This document shows positions 35,951-47,375 of a stretch of DNA of 64,000 nucleotides, one piece after another. Numbering within the stretch: the stretch's first letter is position 1; each line of letters begins with the position of its first letter. The stretch comes from Certhia americana. Taxonomy: Eukaryota > Chordata > Aves > Passeriformes > Certhiidae. The notes beneath the pieces were generated by a model, which did no database searches, had not been told where the DNA came from, and saw nothing but the letters and a program-made list of their open reading frames with translations. Location: NCBI GenBank assembly GCA_018697195.1, contig CM031857.1, positions 50,117,471-50,181,470 on the forward strand. The letters are read 5' to 3'. The position numbers and the translations under genes are program-made.

Positions 35951-37097
35951 TAAGGGGAATTTTTTCATACTCAAAAGGCATTTGATGCTGTTTTTGTTAA
36001 ACTATGAAGAGTAAAACAGGCATTGTTTTCTTAATATTCTTAATATCAGATTTCCCATGGGATATTTGGAAATATTAAATATATAGAATTCTTTATATCT
36101 ATGCAATGGAAAAGGAAAGTTTTTAAGATGTTAAAAAACCAGTATATTGGCTTTGTGGAACCTGGAAACAAATAGATGTCTAGCTATTCTTGAAAAATAT
36201 GTGCTTTTCTGCTTGAAAGAACCTGCGTAGCCTAATTTGCAAACAATTTTTGCCACCCTTGAAAGAAGAATGGAAATAGCTTTTGTATCTTCCCTAAAAA
36301 CTGTTGAATGTACTTGTGGTACAAAATACAGACATATTTCTTTCCTTAACATATACTCAATGTTATTAAGCCATACTATTTTATTACTTCTCTTTATTTC
36401 ATGTTCTAGTGTTGCAGCACTTAGAATCTATCTGTAATAGGAATTTAATCCACTTTCACCAGAGACTTTCTACAGTATTTACAGTAACCCTTGCTGAATT
36501 ATTTTCATCCACATTCCACATGAATGCTTTCACTTTCCTGCTTGCTTGCTCTAGGCAAACACAGAACACAGATTTACACTGTGAGATCAAGTTCTCAATT
36601 TTATTTAATGGCTCAAACATATTTTCCATATTATGTTGCCCATTATATCTCAATATTTGGTCATAGGTTCAGCCACAGATCCAATCACTACATTACAGAA
36701 GTGATATATGTGAACCACTTCCAACACATACAGATAAAATGCTGCTAAAAATATTTTTTTTGCACAGGGAAATTTTTTGAATAAGCAAATGGGAGGATCC
36801 TTCCCATCACATGTAGGAGAAGAGCAGGATGCTGCCAGGCTTAGTATTTTATCATGTATGGTTTCACACTCTCAAGCCTCTGAAATCCCAGTTAGAAGAC
36901 TAGCAGCAGAGCTCTCAAAGCAAATATTGTGCTGTTCCTGACTTGCAAAAGTGAAGTCTCTACCATGCTAGGAGTAAGAGGTAGTTCCACACTTTGTAAC
37001 AGGGATGCCAAGGAAACGGCTTGCTGAATTCACAGGGGAGCTACTCTGTGATCCTGCAAGCTCACAAAATAAAAGGGTGATAGAAAAGAGCAACATT

Positions 37098-37202
37098 CAT
37101 TGGGCAACTAAACTAGTGAAAGGTCTAGATCTCCTATGAGGAGCAGCTGGGGGAGCTGGGGTTGTTTAACCTGGGAGAAATGAAGATCAAGGGGGAACCT
37201 TG
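37098..37202 (+). mobile_element. Short CR1 LINE fragment, sense
   Basis: GAGGAGCAGCTGGGGGAGCT, then GGGTTGTTTAACCTGGGAGA, matches the CR1 segment that usually reads gagctggggttgtttagcctggagaa. The piece breaks off inside the element on both sides, so it has no 3' tail. The ends are approximate. Confidence 0.7.
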
Positions 37203-39849
37203 AGTACCCAGGTTTTACTTGAATCTGAAACAGGAGACACATAGAGGTTACCTCAATAAATGACGTCTTGTGCCAACCAGAGTAAATGCCTAAAATGGAA
37301 CCAGCTTATTTGGGGGTCATGGGAAAATTAAATAAATTTTATAGACAAAAAAAATTATAAATTCTAATAGCAGAACTGGAAAGGCAAAATAAACATTCTT
37401 TAGAAAAACTATGCCCAGGACACCCAATGAGAAGCTCAGAGGATTTGACAAAGAGAATTAAGGGAAGCAATGGGAGAACCACAGCTTGTGCACATGACCT
37501 TCACGTGATGTTTAGACATCCACAGAAACCAACATGTAAGTCCCATGTGTGTACATTTCTTTGCTTGGTTCTCAGAGTGGCTCAAACCTCAAACTGCACC
37601 TGAAGAGGTTCCCAAATTCTACCTACAGCACTGGGAGGTGCTTCAAGGGCTCCACACTGCAGATATTTCTTGTGAGATCAGTCCATTAGGCCTGACAATA
37701 TTGACAAGGATGTTACTAAAAGAGCTGTCGTGGTGCTTTTCTCAGTGCTGCTCTCTGTGCAGTTGACACCTGAGATCAAGCTGGATCTCTTTCAGCCTTT
37801 GCAGCAGCCATGTTAGCCTTGAGCTTTAGGTCAGCTCTGGCTCAAAAGCTTGCAGACAGCCCACAGAGCTCAGGCTGTGAATTACTCCTCTGTGTGGCTT
37901 CTGCAAGGTGTCATATACAGATTTCCCTTTCTTCTACTACAACAACAAAAAAGCTGCTCTTTCAATATTACCCATCACACCCTTTTTTAACCCATGTCTC
38001 AGGCTCTAACAACTGTCAACTCTCATTTTGTCCTTTCATTTCTCATTATCAATTTACTTTTGATTGTTAATCACACCAAAAGGTCACACAGGATGGGACA
38101 TTGCTGGCCTAAAAAGTAGATGGAAAATGCTGAAAATCCCACCACGGTACAGCTGATGAAGCTTTCCAACTCTGTCATTTTCTGCATAGGAAATAACCCT
38201 GTGTTGAACTAAGATTTTGCTAAAATCAGGTCAGCGTTCAGCTGGTGAAAGCTGGTTTTATTATTTATAACACCTAAAGATTTTTTAAAAGGTCCACCCA
38301 GCAAGATTTTCTGTTTAGCAGCAGTCTGGGGCAATTTTTCAGTAGCTTTCCCTGGGAGAAAACTGTCAAGGCCCTTTTAACTCAGAGTCCTGCATTAGTA
38401 TGTGCATCTACACTTACTCAGTACTGAACAGCATGGTAAATAACTGAATGAATATACCAGTAAGCAGAATTAATTTTTAGCCACTTTTACAAGAAAGCAC
38501 TTTGAAGTTTCAAACATTGGTCTTCCCAGTTTTGAATTTGACTCCAAGTTTGTTTTTGAGAATTGAGACATTAAACAGGCTGGTTTTATAAAGATCAATA
38601 AAAACTCAAATTTGCTGTCTCGGTTTTACATTAAGAAAATATTGTAAGTGAAAAACATAGTAAATATCAAATCCTTCCAAAATTTCATCTCTCCGTTCCA
38701 TTTCTCCATGTTTTACCTTGCATTAATTAAGAAACTGACAATCACATATTTTTCCTTGTCATATACTTCACTCATTTTGCAAGCTGGTTAACACAGGTAT
38801 CAGGGACTTGAAAAGGGTGAGTTACAGGGAAAGGATAACCACACCACTTTATCTGAGTTATAGAAATCATTTGAAGAGCAGCAGTGAACCATGGGATATA
38901 TTTATTGTCTCTCTTCACATCTCAAGATTTCTTCACACAAGAGATTGTTATAGTGCAATGGACAGAGATGAGCAGATCTAGCAAGGAGAGGAATATGCAT
39001 TGGGATCAAGCAGTTGCCTGTTCTTATCTTATGGAAAAAGGGATTGCAAGATCTCTCTGATGCTTCAGATAGTCCAACTATTTTCTACTTTTGTCAATAT
39101 GCTTAAAATACAAGATTTATGGTGATTCATTCTGAAATAAAGCTTATCTTTGCAGCACAGGCAAGGGAAGATTGAACCAGAACAGTAACCTGGGGATAGA
39201 CAGTTTTTCAAGCAGAAAAAAGGAAAATTGTAACAGAAAAGTCATTCTGCCATTAAGAAGATGCTCAAAAGGAAAATGCTTTAGACTCCTCTCTGCTGCC
39301 CATTATGTGGACATCTAAGAAGGTGAAGGAACAGGGCTGAAAATATTTAGTTCCCTATCTCAGCAACTCAGGTCCTGCATATTTGAGCAGCCAAACACAC
39401 AAGCTGGCAGCTAAGAGGGGTGCTGCTGTATTGCCATGCAGAGAGCAGCATGATGACAGCAGGTGCAAGCCCCCTTCCCACCTTCAGCATTACAAACAGG
39501 TGGCCTTCCCCAGTGCCACTTCCTCTCTTCCTCATGATAATGCACCATTAGACATGAGATTTGTGTCTGTAGCTGTGTGCCTTTGCACAAATATATGTGT
39601 TTGGCTCATTCCTAGTTATACCCATTGGCTCATGAGTGTTAAAAATAGATTCCATTAGGGAAATTATACTCATGTGCCTTAGCCTTGGCATTTGAGGATA
39701 CAGGAACAGCTCTTCAGTGATGCATTTTTTGTTTTCTACCTTGCTTTTGCTCCAGGGCACCTAGACAAGAAAACAATTGTAGTTGGAAAAGTGCTTAGTC
39801 CATAGTGGCACAGCAGCCAATACCAGTCTGAAAACTGGCAAACCAAACC
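37203..39849. other. Intergenic region, no recognisable gene
   Basis: AT-rich unique sequence. No exon, repeat family or simple array stands out. Confidence 0.6.
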
Positions 39850-40491
39850 GGGCAGCCAAGAGGGCCAACCATATCCTAGGTGCATCAAGCACAGCAATAT
39901 CAGCTGCCAGAGGGAGGTGATTTTTCAGCTCTGCTCCTCACTGGTGTGGCCTCTCCTTGAGAACTGTGTGTCATTTTGGGTGCCACATTATAAGAAGAGC
40001 ATCAAACTATCAGAATGTGTTCAGGGGTAGGTGACCAAGATGGAAAAGGACCTTGAGAGCAAGACTTATGGGGAGCAGCTGACATCACTTGGTTGGTTCA
40101 GCAGGGATGAGAGAAAGCTGAGGGGTAACCACGTTGCCAAGCAGTGACCTCACCACAGTGTACAGCTTTCTCAAGGGGGGCAAAGGAAGGGAAGGTGTTG
40201 ATGTCCTCTCTGTGGTGACCAGTGATAGGACATGAGGAAAGGGAGTGAAGTCAGAGGAAGTTCAGACTGGACATTAGGAAATGGTTCTTCACTGAGAGGG
40301 AGGTCTGTGAGTCACTAAGAGCAGACTCCCCAAGGAAGTTGCGGCAACAACAGTGGCAGGAGTCACTGTAAAAGGAATGCCTGGATGATGCTTTTAGTTA
40401 TATGGTTTTGTCTTCCTGCTAGAGATTGGGAAGTCAGACTCAATCATCCTTATGGGTCACTTCCAACTCAAGACATTCTATGATCCTATGA
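39850..40491 (+). mobile_element. CR1 LINE 3' portion, sense, with 3' tail
   Basis: About 640 bp reads in CR1 order: GGCCAACCATATCCTAGGTG-like start, GAGGGAGGTGATT, CTCACTGGTGTGGCCTCTCC, CATTTTGGGTGCCACATTA, TAGGTGACCAAGATGG, ACATTAGGAAATGGTTCTTC and GGGTCACTTCCAACTC. It ends in ATTCTATGATCCTATGA (40475-40491), the octamer-type tail of CR1. It is a 5'-truncated copy and too diverged to encode protein. The 5' edge may lie slightly further left. Confidence 0.9.
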
Positions 40492-42050
40492 ACCCCCTAA
40501 GTCTGCTGTTCCCTGTGTAGAAATATCTCCAGTTATAACTACTTGGACTGTTCAGTACAAAAGACTCATTCTGCCTCTATTGAAACCTCACAGCCTGTGG
40601 CTTTCCAGATAGGCCCTTAGTAGAGATGTGAAGCTGTGAAACTTCACTGGACACACCATGTGAGAAGGGATTTGTTACAATTAACAAGGGCAATATTCAC
40701 TGACATGAAAATGTATGCAACTGTTTTCATTTCTTTCCACACATATTTAATGTTATTTAAATTAAACTCATGCTACTGATTTCTTCCAGAGGAGCTAATG
40801 GAGCAAACATTATTTGGACCATACTAAATGGAAACATGGCAAGCACTTTGTTAATGGACTGTGCAGATTTTTGTGAGGCAGAACTGAGGAAAGCAGTGCA
40901 CTGCTATTTCTGACTTCACTGGATAGATTTTTATAGCATAATGTTTGCACACCAAAAATTCAAGTCATACAACTGCAAAGCTTGACATTCAGAAAGGACA
41001 GTGAGAGGTTTGGCTGGGGAATACTGTAATAAACTGAGTGAACAGTGGATGTGGACAACATAGATTAATGACATCAGTTAACAAATGAGGTACAATGGAT
41101 TTATCCTACACTTTTCTTTCCTATTCAGCTGTGCTGGAGGTAACTGCCAGATAGTCTCACTGGAATTTCTTTTTAATGAACTAAAATCTTCAGTTGTGGA
41201 AAAAAATGATAATAACAACAATCACAAGATTAATGTGGAGAGGGGTTGGTCTGGCAAAAGAGAAATCTGCTCATTGTAGCATAGCTCACAGACAAAGCTG
41301 AGATGGAGAGCCTGAATTGAAACATCAAATACTTGAGATCAAGCTCTTGTGTGTCTTCATGAGAAGATGGTACACTTCAAATGCAAAGCAGAAATTTGTA
41401 GTGGAAACAAGTTTTTAAACAGGTTGGTCTACTCCCAGAGAAGTCAATGGCTAAGTATAAGTCTATGATAGAAAGTGAGGTTGTAACATGAATTAAATAG
41501 GAAAAGCAATTCCATTCTGGGTGAAAAACACAGGTTTTAATACCTGAAAAAGTGGTAAAGCCATCTTATCTTTCATCCCTTTCTATGAACAAGAACTGCA
41601 AATCTGTGTCCTGCCCTTTAACCAGCTTTATAACAGGCAAGTGTTGGATGTCAAGACACCTGACAGTGACTGTCATATCAGCTAGTCATTTTCTGAATTT
41701 TCTCCTGGCAATCACATTGCAGATATCTGTCTATTTTGTCATCTAAACACTGGCTACTATGCTGAATTTCTCTCGTCATTAATCTTAGCTTTCCCAGAGA
41801 CAAGGTCATAGGTGTTTGAACTATCTTGCAGACCTTTAGTCTGCCTTTAGTCTAGAATTCACTGTTTTGGGCTAAATTGGACTCTGAAATTCAGTAATCA
41901 GTGAAGGGAGCTGGAGGTGTTAGCTTAGAAGGCTTCCCTGTTATGTTAGTCCAGCACCTAGGCAGAGAGTTCAGAGGGTTGGGTGGCAAGACACAGGCCA
42001 AACATGAAAATCAAAGAGCCTAATATCAGGCTTAACTCCACCTAGAGCCA

Positions 42051-42091
<41 letters not shown>

Positions 42092-45000
42092 CATGTGGCT
42101 CATTTATTTTACTTTCCATATTAATAAAGCTGCAACTCATTATGTAAACCATATGCTGTCTCCTCAGCTGTATGCATTATGAAATCCTCTGAAGAGGGAA
42201 GCTTGATTTTTTTCTAATAAAAATGGGAACTTTTTTTCTTTTGCTAAAATCCCTTTTTCCCTCTTTTGCCAATTTGCATTTAGTCACAGTCTCCTCAAAT
42301 CCACTTCTTACACTTCAGTCAAAAATGTGACTGAAGATTGCCAAAAGAGCAAGGGCAGAGGGAGGGGAGAATTGGCAGGAACAAGAAATTATTTTCTCCA
42401 GAATTTCATGATCATTTTTTAAATGTTTCTTTTGATTTCTCTTCCTTACACCCATGTAAAGTCCCTGTGCAAGCAAGAACAGATGTTGCAACAAGCAGAG
42501 TTCACCCTTTGACCCTGAGATCTCATTGCTTCTTTTCTCTGGTGCATGTTTAAATTTAGAGTGAAAACCCTACAAAAATGCACGGGGGTGGGGTGAGCTG
42601 TGAGGTAGGGGAAGAATCTAATTTTGGAAAGTCTTCCCTAGCACACTCTCTTCAACTTCCACTTGTCTCACTTTATTTGTGAATATCTCAGTCCCAGAAG
42701 CTGGAGACAGCTGAAATGTGCACAGATACCACACTGAGTGGCATTGCATCATGGTACCCAAGTGCATAAGTTAGACCTCCTTCTCCAAAATTATTTTCAG
42801 AAGATGTGACCAATTTTCATTCCCACTGTGCATAACACATTCCATGACATCCCTTTGTCCATATTAGCCACATGCACAAACCCCTCTGTAGAGAGTTGTG
42901 TCTTAGAGATCTCAAAATCTTTCTTCCACAAACACAAAAAGATTCTACTCACTAGCAATGTCAAAAATAAATGGAGACAAACCCATATTTCAATACTCCC
43001 TTTCTTGCCCTACTTTTTCACATTGTTTTTGTCATTCTTTTTGCACAGACTCTGTTCAAGACCCCTTACTGCCTCCTGACCATCCTCCTGTTTCTGCCCA
43101 TTGTGGGATATGTCCACTGCTCTGCTCCAAGCCAGCCTCTCACAGCTCGCTGTCCTTGGCTAGGCCAGCTGGCTGGAGGCAGGGAGGGCAGGGCAGGCAC
43201 AAAGCCAGCTGCCAGATCAGTGACAAACAGCTGGCAAGGGCTGAGGAACTTGCTGAGAGAAGCTGCTGGCTGTGCTGTGCAGGACTGCTGGCAGGGGTTG
43301 TAGTTGCCTCTATGCCCTCGGTTTGAAAACCAAGCCCTGGTCCAAGGAAAGCAGCACTCCTGAACAGCCTGCCTTTCCCACCACTGCTTGCTTACACTGA
43401 CAGGACACCCCAAGTGCTCCTACAGGAGCAGGATACAGGCTTCCCAAATGCTGTGTGACCAACACACTGAAGAAAACTGGCCAGGAATCTTTCAGACGAG
43501 CTGCCTAAGGGCTCTGAGAACATCTCTTCAGCTGGTGCAGGGACCTGTGAATATCTCCACTCTCATAGCTCCTGTCTCAATGCTGGCTTTTCCCTCTGTC
43601 TGCATTGCTTGTAGGCAGAACCATGGAGTCCTGTCCAGCTCAGAGAAGGAAGTGTTGCTATCCTCCCAAAGGCCTCCTTTCCCCATGCTCACTTTTGTGC
43701 TGAAGAGTAGCACTGGCAATGCAATGTTAGGTCCTTGCAATTATAACTAATATATCTCAGCACAGAATTTTGAATTTTTCTAACCTGGTTTAGTTTGTTC
43801 AGAGGATGTTTTCCTGATGAGATTACTTCTCAGCTAAATGCTGTCAAAATTTCTTTCAGCAGCCATAGTTTTCACTCTGTTTCTTTCCTCTTTATGTTTC
43901 TTTCCTTGTGTCTAAAGTACACCTCTCTATTCTTTCTCACAGATGTATCTTATAGTATTTGTAGATGTAAGATGTGTAACCATCTTAACCTTTCAAATAC
44001 CTTGTTTTCTAGCAACTAATATATGTTTCAGCTTTTTACATCTGTATAAAATATAATTCTCTGAGGCATTTAAACTCCTGAGAATATGAATTCTGTTTCT
44101 CTGTACATGCTTTGTAATAAAGGAAAAAATACTAAACATCTAAAAGATGCAGAAAAGTACTCTGGAAACTGATATTCTAGAAAATGATAGAGCACTTTTC
44201 AATAACAGAGAAAAGACCAGAGATTAGACCAGGCAGTTCTCCATTGTGTGGCCACTTACTGTCAGAGAGTCCAGCAAGAGACAGCTTCTGCCATTTCCTT
44301 TCAATTTCTCTGTATAAATCTGCTCTCACCTAAAGCTTGACCACATGATAGTACATACTCACATTAAACTGGTTATTTCTGTCTGAGCTGTGGTTAGAAG
44401 AGGCAGTTTTAACTTCCACAAAAGAATGTCCCTTCTGGAAATATCCCCATTCACTTCAGAAGGAGCTGCCTTTCACGTCCCTAACAGACCCCTGTGTTAC
44501 GTTAACTTCATGATGATAACCAGGCAAAAGAACATCCAGTCTAACATCTGCATTTGAACTTAATTAAAATGTCCAGATAAGACAACCAGACACATGGAGA
44601 TTAACCTAAAAATCTACAGGTTTCTGACACTATGGATCAAGTTAAAATTTTGCAATTTCTGAGCAATATCAACCACAAAACTTCTTCCCATATTTACTCT
44701 GCTAACCTTGAAATAGTTTACAGTTAACCAATTTTCATTGCCATACAAGGGGATATGAGTCAGTTCATGACCTGTTGAGCTGCTGCTCCCCCAAAGGTAG
44801 AATGCAAGCACAGAAAATACAAGCAGCCAGGCTTCTCCAGAGAAAAAAATGTTTCTTTTTCTCCTAGGATAGGCTAGAAGATTTCTTCTAGCAATATTTA
44901 GGCCTCCCTCTTCCTGCAGATACAGCATGTGTCCGGAGAGAAGTTGTGCATCTTGGGAGTGGGGCTATTCTACAGAGATCTCAATTGCCCTTCTCAAACA

Positions 45001-45113
45001 CTTTTAAGATCACAGAAGAACTTTGACCTGAGATAAGCTCAGAATGGGACCACTCCAGGTCTGGTGAGGTCAGGTGAGCACATCCTGGGTAATGCATCCA
45101 GTGTGGCAAACTG
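40492..45113. other. Intergenic region, no recognisable gene
   Basis: It contains an A39 run (42052-42090) and a stretch at 42958-43750, richer in G+C, with several overlapping open frames (up to 122 codons) on both strands. None of the frames matches a protein I know. Otherwise the sequence is unique and AT-rich. Confidence 0.6.
42052..42090. repeat. A39 homopolymer
   Basis: 39 uninterrupted A, preceded by CCTAGAGCCAC and followed by GCATGTGG. No AATAAA or known retroposon body lies just upstream, so it may be a microsatellite rather than a retrocopy tail. Confidence 0.9.
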
Positions 45114-45914
45114 TGGAAATATCCCCAAGTTATGGGACAGACGGCATTTGCAGCCACTGAAAGAGTCTGCCCACTGCAGCAAACTGGGTAAAGAAGCAAC
45201 TGCCCATCTGTGACCACCCAAACCATCCCTTGAATATGCCTCTGTGGATTCCTGAAACTTGGATTGTGTATTAAGCCACCTGATGAGAATTTGAGATAAG
45301 ATAAAGGTGGTAACTATTGCCCAAGTGTTGTCTCAGGCATAAGAAGAAGGAAATAAGCTTGGAGAGCACTGATAATGTGTTGAAAGAATCCACAAGGAAA
45401 ACCAGCTCAGCTAGACTGAAAGCCAACTGCGCTGAAATCAGCCCCAACGAGGCAAAAGTTAATTCCAGCAGGGGGAGGTATTGTTCACAACCCACCAACT
45501 CAAGAAACCCACCAACTCAAAAGAAGAGAAAGATTGAGTTTGCAGACTAATTAGCATTGAAAGTAAGGGGATTATTTAATCAATAGAATGAAAGAACTGT
45601 GTAGCCAATGAGCATTAATTGCTTTGTTTGCTAACATGTATAAATAGTGAAAACTTTGAAAAACCCTTGGGACCCCCACCACTGAGGAGACAAGGCTGAA
45701 GAAGGGCCAATGGGACCCCACAGGATCCATGGGTGGTGAATATCTTCTGCCTAATCTCTCTTTCCCTCTCTCTCCCCCTTCCCTCTTTCTTATTTCTTTC
45801 TCTCTCTAGATTACATTTTCTGTTAAATAAAATCTATAGTACTGACTTTGGTATATGTTCTCATTTGCACCTTAATTCAGGCAGAGACATCTCTCAATAA
45901 ATCAGATCATAACA
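45114..45914 (+). mobile_element. Probable solo LTR of an endogenous retrovirus (old copy)
   Basis: The segment has promoter-like order: CCAAT (45605-45609), TATAAATAG (45639-45647), then a 60-bp C/T-rich stretch and AATAAA (45826-45831), about 190 bp after the TATA box, as in an avian-type LTR (U3, R, U5). A candidate outline begins TGGAAATAT at 45114 and ends ATCATAACA at 45914, with the 4-bp flank ACTG on both sides (45110-45113 and 45915-45918). The flanks could be chance and the left border is uncertain. It carries no gag, pol or env remnant, hence solo. An internal duplication of ACCCACCAACTCAA lies at 45490-45520. Confidence 0.45.
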
Positions 45915-47360
45915 ACTGTAAGCAAGTTGGACTAGTTAAAGTACTGAGCATCCTGCTGGTTGACTCAGCAATCTGTCTCTACAGTCCCATTGGAGCAAGA
46001 GAAGTATGGCTCTATTTCCTCCTTTCCTTAACCTCACAGCTGTTGGGTCAAAGGATGCTTTAAATACACTAATAAGCAAAACTGCAAAACAAAATCCAAT
46101 CAGATGCACATTATTAATCTCTTGCAAAAGATGCTGACATTGCAAAAACGCAGCCTTGTAGGCGTTTTTCTTTTGAAAATTATGCTAAAATAGAAAAAAA
46201 TAGATAAATAAGTCAGACCAATAATTGCAGAACTTCAAGAAGGAAATCAGGAAATCTTCTATGATTGGATATGACCCAAAATGATTTAGAAAGTCTCATT
46301 AAAAGGAACAGGATGCAGCATTTCAAATGTTTCACCAACTCTAGCTTTGTGATAAAGGTTTCAGGAACTCACAAAATTAAACTGTTCACATTTTTGGTTG
46401 CACGTCATCTCTGAAGCCACAAGGAAGTATCTATCATCACATTATTTTTTTCCTCTCAGTTTTCTGGTATGCTGTTGGACTGTACACAGGAATGGAGACC
46501 AGAAACTCCCAGTTTTGGATTTTCTGTAGGAGCATACACAGGTTACAAGCATTTCTGAACAAATAGAGATCCTTACACCTAAAAGCCACAGACACCATCC
46601 TACTGTGCCAGGTGGCAGGCAAACAAGGAGGGCTTTGAAAAGCTCAGAAACTGAGTAGCATAAGAAACAGACCTTTCAAGCAGACAGCGAAGGGTTTCTA
46701 TCAAAGATTAAGGCTGCTATGGCCAGCAGCATACTAAATGGTCTCAAAGGTGTAACCAGTGAGAAACTTCTCAGTAAAGCTAGTGAGGAAGTGCTCTAGG
46801 AGAAAATAGGAATGGGATGGCAAGACAAGGGAAATAGAGAGAACTTGTGCCATTTTTGTCAGATTTCCTTGAAAGGGGTGAAGACTGTAGGACTGCTTAG
46901 AGGATGCCTAATAGAGTTCCAATAGAACCCAAAAAATACCCCTTTTTGACTACATAAACTTGATTCAATCTTTGTCCATACTGGCATTTTTACATTGTCA
47001 TTTTCTACCATATCATCCATTACCATCTACCTGTCTAACTTCACTTTTTCATCCATCTTTTGAACATTTACACTCCATAAACTGACCTAGGCAATAAAGC
47101 TTTTCGAGCAGGTTTCTCTTACTCCTCTGAAATTTGCTTGCACCTGTGAAGCCAGGGTTTTTTTATATTTTTCCCCCATTTTCTGGACTTGCATATTTGT
47201 ACATATTAAATCCAAAAATAAAGATTATAAAAGAGTCTGCTGAGTTTGCTTTTCTGTTTCTGAGCATATTCTCAGTCTGTTATGTCTCTTGCCTATGACA
47301 TGTGAATTAGGAACCCATCTCAGAGGAATGTAGACCTCGTGGACTCTACTTTTTTCAATT

Positions 47361-47375
47361 CCCCCCCCCCCCCCC
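47361..47375. repeat. C15 homopolymer
   Basis: Fifteen C between CAATT and GATTTG. Confidence 0.9.

Larger units (their letters stand above)
25081..37097. other. Intergenic region, no recognisable gene
   Basis: No exon with known domain motifs on either strand. I looked in particular for kinase motifs (HRD, DFG, APE contexts) on the - strand without success. An unrecognised 137-codon frame lies at 26707-27120 (+) and a 35-nt exon-like segment at 29204-29238. Low-complexity sites: A16 at 30312-30327, GT-rich 32521-32590 and A/C-rich 35880-35950. Confidence 0.6.
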
